64,000 bases of DNA from Owenia fusiformis. Lineage: Eukaryota > Annelida > Polychaeta > Sabellida > Oweniidae. Positions within the stretch are counted from its first letter, which is position 1, and every line of letters begins with the position of its first letter. Position numbers and translations under genes: made by a program. The DNA lies in contig CAIIXF020000003.1 in assembly GCA_903813345.2 (NCBI GenBank), positions 23,079,248-23,143,247 of the forward strand, given 5' to 3'. Below are positions 49,690-60,159 of this stretch, piece by piece. The notes beneath the pieces were generated by a model that was given only the letters and a program-made list of their open reading frames with translations, was not told where the DNA came from and ran no database searches.

Positions 49690-50310
49690 ATTATCACCCA
49701 ATTGCAACTTCCTGTCAGAGACACTATTCACTATCAAACACAACATTCTATTTGGTAACTCACCGTCACACACTAAATTCTGCATAGCAACTCACTGTCA
49801 CACACAACAATCTATCTAGCAACCAATTGTCACACATATCATTTTCCATATCAACTCGTAAAACGTAACATTTGACAATTTCCTGTCACACACAACAATC
49901 TGTCTAGTAACTCACTGTCACATGTAACATTCTCCATAAAAACTTGTAATCACAAAAATTCCCCATAGCTACTCATTGTCACAAACATCATTTTCCATAT
50001 CATGTTGTATCCATATCACCATAACAACTCACTGTTACATACAACAATCTATCTAGCAACTCATTGTCACACACAACAATCTATCTAGCAACCAATTGTC
50101 ACACACATCATTTTCCATATCAACTCGTAAAATGTTACATTCTCCATAACAACTCACTTTCACACACAAGAATCTGTCTAACAACTCATTGTTACATACA
50201 ACATTTTCCATACATCAACTCATTGTCACACATAACATTCTCCATAGAAACTCGCAATCGCACACAACATTCCCATAGCAACTGGTTGTCACACACAATA
50301 TTAACATGAA
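49690..50310 (+). repeat. Degenerate ~40-bp 'caactcactgtcacacac' repeat
   Basis: About fifteen loosely similar units combine 'gcaactcactgtcacacac', 'aacattctccatag' and 'aacaatctatctag'. A duplication of about 250 bp is visible inside (49800-49870 resembles 50055-50130). The open frame in this stretch is a repeat effect. Confidence 0.8.
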
Positions 50311-50756
50311 CATACCACTGGAGATCAGATAGCAATTACAATGTACATCCTTGTGTGCATGTATTTAATGGCAAATAAGCACATGACACAAGTTCATTGA
50401 GTTATTGGATATTCCTGTATACTTAATTGATATCACCATAATAGCAAGAATTGAATCAACATTTCATCCATCTATCTACTGCATAAAATCCATGTCATTA
50501 TACTACTGATGGCGATTACCCTGGAAACATCAGACCTTAAAGTATTTCAGCTATACATAATACAGAAAATTGTGACTCCAATCCCAATAGGCTGGCTAAA
50601 TTATACAAATATCAATTGAGCCAATAATTTTACAGTTTTTGATGGTCAAATCTTAATAATCTCAAACGCAGCTTTCATCACCTTTTAGGAAATTTTAATT
50701 TTTTGATTTGTTGATAACCTAAAATGAAACCATATATGATTACTTCCAGTGATCTC

Positions 50757-50874
50757 CCCAGCATTAAACCATGTGGGCCCAGCACGCACCTGAGATTTTA
50801 AAAATAGGCTTGCACCCACCTGAGATTTCATTTGCACCCACTTGAAAAAAAAATCCTGTTGAGATCACTGACTT
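50757..50874 (-). repeat. Dispersed 'caagtgggtgcaaa' element, copy 4 (reversed)
   Basis: The ends 'ccagtgatctccccagc' and 'ttgagatcactg' are inverted. Inside, on the minus strand, are 'tcaagtgggtgcaaatg' and 'aggtgggtgcaag' as in the other copies. This is the copy that best shows terminal inverted repeats. Confidence 0.75.
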
Positions 50875-51859
50875 CTTATAAAAGCTCATCTAGTTAATAT
50901 GGAGGTATTTTATAACACTGTTGAAGTATATGCTTATATAAGCCTATAGTCTGATACTCTCCAGCAGTATGTAGCAGATACAAGACCGGAAATGGGATAA
51001 TCAATATTATGTTTTATGTACATATTTCATGTTGTACTTTTCAGAAGAGAGGGTATGTTCTACGTGGGATGGCTCTAAGGGGGGAGGTGAGGCCAAAGGA
51101 AGAAGCTTTAGTAGGCACCCACAGTATAGCATTGCTAAAATCTAAAATGATATACGTACATGTATAAGAAATCTGGGTGAAATAATATTGCAACTAAATA
51201 ATGGGAGAACATCACCATAACATAACTCGTACACTGAGCTATAAGCCAGGGCTCGTTCTATAGAGAAGTCTAGTTTATTACCAAAGGTTTATTATATTAT
51301 CATGAGTTCCTTGGCTAGAGACTAGCATAGTCCTGCTATATATTCAGCCTATACAGCCTTATAGCCAATATCGTTGACATAGCATACTAAAAATAGCAAT
51401 GCAAGCTATAAATAGCATAGCGGCAATACATTTGAATATTTAATCACCAATCTCCCCCTTGCTATAGAATCAACTCTTATATTATATAGTGTTCGCTGTT
51501 TGGCCTGTAAAGCTAACATTTGAATTTTCTTCATTCCTTTTCTTTCATATAGTTAAAGCAAAATGCACTTTGATTCTGATTGCATCCATGGTGCATTTTC
51601 AATATCTTCTTTAATTGTGTGCTTAAATGGTGCAGCAAATATGGTGCAGCTATATGGTGCACCAAATATGGTGCAGTTATGTTAGAGTAACAAGGCACAG
51701 AATGCTTTCATATCTTTCCTTTAACTTATCTAAAAAAAAATGACTTCCTCCAGGAGGTAGGAGGTAGTTATATCCTTGTAGAAAGCCAATGGTTTCTTTC
51801 ATTACACTGGAAATTGCAGAATAAATATGCCTATTGAGATGATTCAAAATACATGACCT

Positions 51860-52440
51860 TTATGATGAGTCAGAGTCATGACCTTATGATCTATATGACT
51901 ATATGACTGACATGACCTATATGACCCTATGACCTATGTGACTATATGACTAACATGACCTATATGACCTACATGACTATATGACCTATATGACCTACAT
52001 GACTATATGACTGACATGACCTATATGACCCTATGACCTATGTGACTATATGACTGACATGACCTATATGACCCTATGACCTATGTGACTATATGACTGA
52101 CATGACCTATATGACCCTATGACCTATGTGACTATATGACTAACATGACCTATATGACCTACATGACTATATGACCTATATGACCTACATGACTATATGA
52201 CTGACATGACCTATATGACCCTATGACCTATGTGACTATATGACTGACATGACCTATATGACCCTATGACCTATGTGACTATATGACTGACATGACCTAT
52301 ATGACCCTATGACCAACATGACCTATATGATCCTATGACCTACATAACTGCATGACCTCCATGACTGTACAACCAACCTGACTTTATGATTTACATGACC
52401 TACATGCCCTTATGACCTATATGGCTGCATTTATCTGGTG
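51860..52440 (+). repeat. Higher-order 'tgacctatatgac' minisatellite
   Basis: A 10-11 bp word ('catgacctat') is organised into 43-bp units ('ctgacatgacctatatgacc' and so on; starts at 52011, 52054 and 52097). These form a larger repeat of about 190 bp, since the 'ctaacatgacctatatgacc' block starts at 51950 and 52140. The array fades into divergent copies at its right edge. Confidence 0.92.
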
Positions 52441-52801
52441 CCAGGACAATAGTCCTGAGAACATCCCATTAGATTAACCATACAATTACAATATGGGAAA
52501 AATCTTGCACACTTAAATGACTTGCCTCAATAAATCTCTGACTACTTAATAATATCACCCAGTTATTTAAATCCTCTGAATTTTACATCAGAGCCTTGGT
52601 CAAAGCATTCTATGAAGAAAAAATATGGTGTCTACTCATTTGACAATTATCAGATAATTCACAATCTAAAGAAAGCATCATCAATATCATACTGGTAAAT
52701 CAATATATGGCTATGAATAGAACTAGAGACTATATTAGTACAGCTGTGCATTTCAACTAGACCTTGAAATATTCTGGTAATAATTCATAATGAAGATACA
52801 G

Positions 52802-52990
52802 AACAGTGAAACCTGTATATCTGAACACCTCTCTAATCCGAACACCTCTCAATGGGAACACTTTTTCTTGGTCAGATTTTTGTTATCTTCCATTGACTTA
52901 TATGTTTATAAAACCTTGAGCTATAACCGTCTGCTACTCCAAACACTTTTGACCAATCCAAGGTGTTTGGATTAGACAGGTTTTACTGTA
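52802..52990. mobile_element. 'acagtgaaacctgt' MITE, copy 4
   Basis: The left end ACAGTGAAACCTGTATATC and the right end 'agacaggttttactgt' are inverted. Inner words 'tctaatccgaacacctctc' and 'gtgtttggattag' are also inverted. It closely matches the copy at 44391. Confidence 0.82.
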
Positions 52991-53040
52991 TTTGTAGATA
53001 GAAGTATGAGATAATACAGATAAAAATTAGGGGACTTCAA

Positions 53041-53271
53041 TACAATTCAAACAAGGTGTTAACATGCAAAATGCCACCACCTCCCATTTGTTACTGATGC
53101 TGAATGGGGACTTCAATACAATCCAAACAAGGTGTTAACATGCAAAATGCCACCACCTGCCATTTGTTACTGATGCTGAATGGGGACTTCATTACAATTC
53201 AAACAAGGTGTTAACATGCAAAATGTCACTGCCTGTCATTTGTTACTGATGCCGAATGCACCACTTCTGGT
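53041..53271 (+). repeat. Triplicated head of the 'taacatgcaaaatg' repeat (76-bp period)
   Basis: 'ggtgttaacatgcaaaatg' occurs at 53055, 53131 and 53207, an exact 76-bp period, with 'catttgttactgatgctgaatgg' between. Only the last unit carries the closing 'accacttctggtggta' end. This is one member of the dispersed family whose front part has been tandemly tripled. Confidence 0.85.
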
Positions 53272-53789
53272 GGTAAATAAAATTGGGGAAACGTCATCTT
53301 AACATGTAATATAAATATTTTGATCATGAACAATGTATTCTACAATATCATGTATATATCCATATAAGATATAAAAATACTTCTTATTTCATCATTATTT
53401 GTAACTCTAATCATGAAAATTGCTGAAAAATTCTCATCATGTAGATGTACATTAGACTAGAAAACCCTAACTTAACTCAAACCAACCTACATGTACCTAG
53501 TCCAAGTACAGGTTTTAATATATTGCACACGGTTAATATTATATAACATTTCAATACATGTAATTATTTCACTGCAAGCTCCAATCTTTATATAAGGAAG
53601 ATGGCTACTTTGGACTGCCCATGGTCATTATATAATAATATCAAGGTCAAACATCCTATAAGCATATATCATACTCAGTCAAAGGTTAAAAATAAAATGT
53701 TGTCCTATTTTTATATATTATCTCTCTTGTACCTGGCTGGCTGTATTATACTGATGGTTATTAGATAAGGATTGTTAGAAGTTGCCAAT

Positions 53790-54062
53790 TCACAATTATA
53801 CATAGACAGCCTAAGCACAGCTCCGGGAAAAGCCAACTTGAATTCACAATTATACATAGACAGCCTAGAGCACAGCTCCAAGAAAAGCCAACTTGAATTC
53901 ACAATTATACATAGACAGCCTAGAGCACAGCTCCAGGAAAAGCCAACTTGAATTCTCAATTATACATAGACAGCCTAGAGCACAGCTCCAGGAAAAGCCA
54001 ACTTGAATTCACAATTATACATAGACAGCCTAGAGCACAGCTCCGGGAAAAGCCAACTTGAG
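53790..54062 (+). repeat. 55-bp minisatellite ('cagcctagagcacagctcc')
   Basis: Five units of 55 bp; 'aattcacaattatacatag' starts at 53841, 53896, 53951 and 54006. Units are more than 90% alike. Confidence 0.94.
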
Positions 54063-54420
54063 CTGGTGCTTGTAGGTAACCATTGTGTGGCTATAGAATA
54101 GACAGTCAAATAACTTTTTCAACATGGTCTCTTACGTTATATCCAACATTAGTTTGACTTAGCTTCTTAAAAGAGCATCATTACTACTAACATCTTTAAA
54201 TAAGTCACAGGATGCCTGAACTTGCCAAATCAAAAATACATACAGTCTGCTGCACAAATCAGAAAAATGTTAGTTGGTGTAAAAGAAATCAATTAATTCA
54301 TAAAACTACAATGCTTTAAAACAAAATGCTTAATCAGATCATGTGACCACAGTATACAAACAAGATTGAGTTTCCTTTTAGGATTACACTCGCTGGATGT
54401 TCACAATGAGTAAATAGATA

Positions 54421-56340
54421 ATGTGCCCAGAGGTGGCGTTAACGCAATTTTTTACGTTTTTTACTCACATTTTTGCAACTCTGACGCAAATATTCATTGT
54501 CTACCGAGTCTTTCTGACGCACGTTTGTTTCACATGCAAAATCCCCGCTTGGTACTTGGTTAAATTGATCCCTATACGTGAAAATACGTGATTGATCAAA
54601 TTTATAATTTTGCTAATTCCGGAAATCTAACATTTCGTTCAGCGCAATCGAGCCTCCTTCCTACCGATCATTTTCTCATTTCGGTATTTCATATAATTTT
54701 TAAAGCCCTGTGATTCAGATTCAATGATAAACTTGAAAACATTGATCGATCCCTCGATTTGTTTATCTCGTGAAGCACGTTGCTAGGGGGCGTATCAAAA
54801 ATGCAATAAAACGAACATAACACTGAACAATAATTTATTAATTTCATACTCCCTTCTAAGGATTTTAGTGATCGTATATTTATCTAAATTACCGCATAAA
54901 ATCTTCCCTTGAATGTTCACACGCTAGATTTACGAACCTTTAGTTTCCTTCGCAAGTTCGCAAAATCCCTTCGCTAAGTTAGCAAGTTTCCTTGAGCCGT
55001 CCCCTTCATCAGCATGCGCAGATGTAATGCGCAGTAGGTTTATCAATGGTGCTCACAGTGACCGATCTATCGTAAGTTTTCACCAAGTATTTTCAATTAA
55101 CTCCCTCAAGTTAAGATCTTCGATTCACTAGATCTGAAGCTGATCCTATGAAGATAGATAATGGGCACATGAAAATCCAGTCGATCGCACATTAAGGGGG
55201 GTAATGTTACTCACTTCGAGAGCCATGTTAGATTTTGAAACTTATGGCTCTCAAACGGAGAAGTGAACAGCTGATCAATAGTGACCTTTGAAATTGAATT
55301 AAGTCGATCCGCGGCTTACTTTTGGTCTCTAACTGTGTCTTACATCAGTATCATCAATCCGTGTAAGTATTGGAGCGCTGGAGTACTTCTTTTTCGATCA
55401 AGACTTGTAAATTGTTCATCGAGTTAAAGTTTTACAGACCTATTTCCAATATGGCGGTTTGCTAGGTGCGAGATACGCAACGAACGAAATGAATCTTGAG
55501 TATTAGTTAGGTTCGGACAACCTCCGGAGATTTACGAAAATGTCCGAGCAGAAACCGCCATATTGGAATTTGGCAGTAAAACGATTCACTCGACTAATAA
55601 TTACAAGTCTTGATCGAAAAAGAAGTACTCCAGCGCTCCAATACTTACACGGATTGATGATACTGATGTAAGACACAGTTAGAGACCAAAAGTAAGCCGC
55701 GGATCGACTTAATTCGATTTCAAAGGTCATGATCATTGAGCTGTCCAAATGCTCCGTGGGAAAGCTATTATATCAAAATCCAAATAGCTTTCGCAGGAAG
55801 TAAGGGTAATGATGATAAATTAGGTATGAAAACAAATCTACTTTCGGTTTCATTTGATCAGCTATAATTACAAGATTCTACCGTATTCAATTTAAATGAT
55901 GCCCAGTATTGTGGTCGGACTTATATTGCCGTTTAGGACTTTGGAATGATTGCAAAAATGTTGAATTTCAACATATGAAACGCTTTGACCCCAATTTGTG
56001 TAACTCCACACAGGGAGAAACTCCTCTCCCACTCCATTCACACCCATGACTCGCTGGACCAGATAATCAGATGATTAATAGTGACATTTTTCTTGCAATT
56101 GCCTAATTAATTAATTGTTAGTTGTTAATGTGCTATAAGAGTACAATAAAAGGTATGCACAAAATCAAAAAACAGATTTTGTATGTGGTTTCTACATTTT
56201 GTATGCATTTTTACTCGAGAAAAACACTTTTATAGCTTTGACTCAACTTTTTTTCCTGTGACTCACTTTTTTGAAACTACCTGAGTCATGATGACTCACA
56301 AAAATATATGCCTACCGCCACCGCTGGTGCCTATACTAAA
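54421..56340. other. GC-richer segment with foldback; nature uncertain
   Basis: This part has more CpG than its surroundings and is bounded by 'cagaggtggcgttaacgc' and 'gcctaccgccaccgctgg', whose 'ggtggcg' cores are inverted. A large foldback lies inside (55255-55752). No exon is recognised. It could be one big non-autonomous element with short ends, or an unrelated promoter-like region. Confidence 0.35.
55255..55752. mobile_element. Large foldback (hairpin) element, arms ~200 bp
   Basis: The arms 55265-55465 and 55550-55750 are inverted copies. They share long exact stretches such as 'aattaagtcgatccgcgg', 'catcagtatcatcaatccgt' and 'tactccagcgctccaatac' (in one or the other orientation), with about 85 bp of loop. 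A short hairpin adjoins the left arm (55211-55267, 'cttcgagagccat' with its complement). The small open frame at 55748-55503 is arm sequence. Confidence 0.88.
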
Positions 56341-56929
56341 TTCTCTGTATATATTATAAATATACAATAGTTCCACGATAACTAACCTGATCTGACATTT
56401 AAATGTGTTTTCTGTTCTTTTTGTTGGCAGTTATACTAATTTTCCTCAAATAATTGTTGAACTTTTTTTATTGATTTTCTCACTTTAAATGCGTACAGGT
56501 AGGTACAAGCCTAATTTCTAAATTCTAATCGAGTACAGCGCCTACTTAATTCTTCAATACTTAATAAGAAAACTGGACACTTCACCAAAATAAGATATTG
56601 GTAAGAGACACTGGACACCAGTCACAAAAATAACTGGCTCAAACAAAGTCACTTTTCATGGCGACTTAAAAAACCATAAAAAGTGTATGAAATTTATAAG
56701 TTACGATATGACTGGTTAACTTTTCAGTTGGACAAAGAGTGGTCTGACCACATAAGAGCCAACCAGTGAACTTTCATCTTAAAGTACAGGTGACCTAGTT
56801 ATTACAGACTCAATACTTGTAAGTACAAAGAACTGTTTACAATCAATTTCTTAGTGTTTTCTTAGTGGCTTATGTCTATATTAAGAATAAGAATGCATAC
56901 TGCATTCATTATTGTAAGCGGACTTAGCT

Positions 56930-57112
56930 TGTATTCAAGAATGCAACTTTCGGCTGTCGGCTACCGGATTAACCTATTATTTTATGGGTAACTCATTTAA
57001 ATATGAATAGTACCTGCCACTATTCTATTCATATCTAAAAGAGTTGGTCGTAAAATAGTAGGTTAGTCAAGTAGCCAACAGTCGAACGTTGCAATCGTGA
57101 ATACAAGCCATA
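56930..57112. mobile_element. Palindromic 'ctttcggctgt' MITE, copy 2
   Basis: 'cttgtattcaagaatgcaac' at the left and 'gttgcaatcgtgaatacaag' at the right are inverted copies. The arms (about 85 bp each) meet in a short loop near 57018 ('gaatagtacctgccactattc'). It matches the copy at 39553. Confidence 0.85.
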
Positions 57113-57719
57113 TGCGTAGCCAGGGGCACTGCAATGGGTGCCCCAGCCCCACAAAGAGAAAAAATATAATTTTTTTTAAATTTGTCGAAAATACACTGGC
57201 AAATTACAGGTAGAAATGCTTAGAATACACCATATACAATGTAAATTTTTAAAAAATTCCAAACACAAAATATCGCATCCCCCTTTACATTTGCTTGCTA
57301 CACCCTAGCAAGCTTTGTTCGTATAAAATTCAAACAGGGGTAAGGATAAGTGCCTTCATATTCGCATTTGTGACAATTTATTACATCCTCTCTATGACAA
57401 TGTTATTGTTTATTAATATCACAAGCCCTGGAGGTTAATGTGTCCTGGTGAGACAAATACTGTACTGCTGTTCTATTAATACATGAAGCACATGTCTAAA
57501 CATTCGTACTTCTAAGAATTAATACTTTTTGCTAATATATTCATCATGCACCATGCGTGAGAATATATCCCCCATCATGCTACAAGAATGATCAGCTTCC
57601 TACAGGAATATAACCACATCTTCCCTTATGGAATATACCTCCATCTTTCTTTTTTCCAATATCAATAATATTCCCTAGAGATATGCAACAGGAAGTAATA
57701 GGATCATTGTATAAATAAG

Positions 57720-58207
57720 GGTTATGTACTGGGAGGTTTTGGATATAGGTTATATCCTGAGGAATATATTTATATCATCCCGAGGGACCGAAGGGACCAA
57801 GGGGAGATATAAATATTTCCCGAGGGATATACCCTATATCCAAAACCGATCGTACATAACTGGTGTATCTCATACTTAAGTGGGTTTGGGGTTCCACATT
57901 TTTCAAATGATAAAATAGGCCTATACTGTAAAAGCACAATTTGTATTTAACATTTTCGTAATATTCCTTTAGTTCAATACAATGAATTGTATTTAAACTT
58001 TTTAACAAATTTTAAACTTTCAAATGTTAATTTTTTTAAATTTTTTAAAACTTTTGAAAAATTCCCGGGAGCGGGATGGATATATTATATCTGCCCGCAT
58101 TTGCCCTGGAGCGGGATATATATAATATATCTTGCCCGCTCCTCAGATATGATATATATTCCCGGGTGATATATACCCCAAACCCACTCAAGTATGAGAT
58201 ACAACCC
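57720..58207. repeat. Pair of adjoining foldbacks
   Basis: The first has arms 57721-57756 and 57823-57860 ('ggttttggatatagg' and its complement). The second has arms about 57860-57895 and 58170-58205 ('gtatctcatacttaagtggg' and its complement). Within the second, two copies of 'ggagcgggat' with 'atatatta' words recall each other. No coding content. Confidence 0.75.
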
Positions 58208-59183
58208 TATCTGTCTATAGGTACCCAATGACTCTGGATAACCAAGCATTGCCATACACTGAATATCCCAAATTAATTAATTACATTAGAACAAGTGATT
58301 AATAGCAATAAAATCTCTTGATGAAAAAAAAGCAAACACAGCTAAAAGACTGGGATCGTATTAAAAACCAGAGGCTTTAAATATAATACTATAACTGCTA
58401 TGAAACACCATGAAAAGGTAGACCCTTTACAATGAATTGACATTATTTGCTCAGCCAACATTAAAACTTCAAATATAAAATACCATACAATTTTCTCCTG
58501 GTGATCTTTTTTGCATATAGGCAAATGGCCCTGTACTATAAATAGGTTCTATTCTTCTATTAATAGCCATTGGCAGAATACCAGTGGAGCTAGTTGAGTA
58601 GACTACATCTCTTGGCGACAGCCGCCTATGATGAATGCAGCCTTAACAAAACCAAATAAACCGGCATAAATATGATACATATTAAACCTACAAGGATGAT
58701 TCAACTGATTTTGCATAACACGGCCCTGAGAAATATTATAATGCATACAAAATATATCACACCGTGCTATGTTTTTCCAATGCATTTTACTGAAACATGA
58801 TTTTGTTTTTTTTAGTTTCCAAGGGCAGTGAACTCCAGGTCCTGCTATAATTTATGTTTTATTAAGTACACACTTGCAAGTTTGTAACTACAACACAGAC
58901 GTATGATCAATATGTATCTGGGAGATCGCTCTAGCTAGACTATAGACCTTAGATGCTGAACTGCATTGATAAAACCTCTAACCTACACTTACTTGCTATA
59001 CCAGTTAAAGCCACACAATCTTACTATAGCTTTGAAAAAAGAAGAAATCTCTATCATACACAAGCATAAGATTTTAGAGCTTTAATACATGTATATCTTT
59101 TTCTATGAATATCAGCTGGAAATGTGCACATTTGGGGATATGAATTAGTGTTATAGCAAACACAGCAAGTCAATAATAGGCTA
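58208..59183. other. Non-coding stretch
   Basis: I see no gene, strong repeat or element in this ~1 kb. Confidence 0.55.
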
Positions 59184-59189
59184 ATGCAC

Positions 59190-60150
59190 CAATGCAAAGC
59201 CTATGGTCTTTGGTCTGTTTCTTTAGACAGACACAAAGTCCCATGGTCTGTTTCTTTATACAGGCATTTACCACGGTCTGTATCTTTATACATGCACAAA
59301 GTCCCATGGACTGTTTCTAAGTCACACGGTCTGTTTCTTTATACAGGCACCAAGCCCATGGTCTGTATCTTTATACAGGCACCATGCCCCATGGTCTGTA
59401 TCTTTATACAGACCCCAAGCCCTACGGTCTGTATCTTTATGAATTATACAGGCACCAAACCAATGGTCTGTATCTTTATACAGACCCCAAGCCCTACGGT
59501 CTGTATCTTTATGAATTATACAGGCACCAAACCAATGGTCTGTATCTTTATACAGACACCAAGCCACATGGTCTGTATCTTTATACAGGCACCATGCCTC
59601 TTGGTCCGTATTTTTAAACAGGCACCAAACCAATGGTCTGTATCTTTACACAGACACCAAGCCACATGGTCTGTATCTTTATACAGGCACCATGCCCCTT
59701 GGTCTGTATTTTTATACAGGCACCAAACCAATGGTCTGTATCTTTACACAGACACCAAGCCACATGGTCTGTATCTTTATACAGGCACCAAACCAATGGT
59801 CTGTATCTTTATACAGACACCAAGCCCTATGGTCTGTATCTTTATACAGGCACCAAGCCCCATGGTCTGTATCTTTATACAGGCACCAAACCAATGGTCT
59901 GTATCTTTATACAGACACCAAGCCCTATGGTCTGTATCTTTATATAGACACCAAGCCCTATGGTCTGTATCTTTATACAGGCACCAAGCCCCATGGTCTG
60001 TATCTTTATACAGACACCAAGCCCTATGGTCTGTATCTTTATACAGACACCAAGCCCTATGGTCTGTATCTTTATACAGGCACCAAGCCCCATGGTCTGT
60101 ATCTTTATACAGGCACCAAACCAATGGTCTGTATCTTTATCTAGACACTA
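59190..60150 (+). repeat. 32/33-bp minisatellite with a hairpin in every unit
   Basis: About 29 units of 'ggtctgtatctttataca' plus 'ggcaccaagccccat'. Each unit holds the perfect palindrome CTGTATctttATACAG. Variants alternate 'aggcacc' with 'agacacc' and 'aaccaat' with 'agccccat' (32 or 33 bp). The consensus has no stop codon in any plus-strand frame, so long open frames (325 codons at 59184-60161) appear without meaning a gene. Confidence 0.95.
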
Positions 60151-60159
60151 AGGCTTTGT

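Larger units (their letters stand above)
49554..54420. other. Probable Gs-alpha intron, filled with simple tandem repeats
   Basis: No exon was recognised. Contents are the arrays at 49690, 51860, 53041 and 53790 and the small elements at 50757 and 52802. A 13-bp 'atggtgcagcaa'-like word also repeats near 51620-51680. Confidence 0.5.

Noticed and set aside
55503-55748. 81-codon open frame on the minus strand
   Set aside because: It lies wholly within one arm and the loop of the foldback at 55255-55752.
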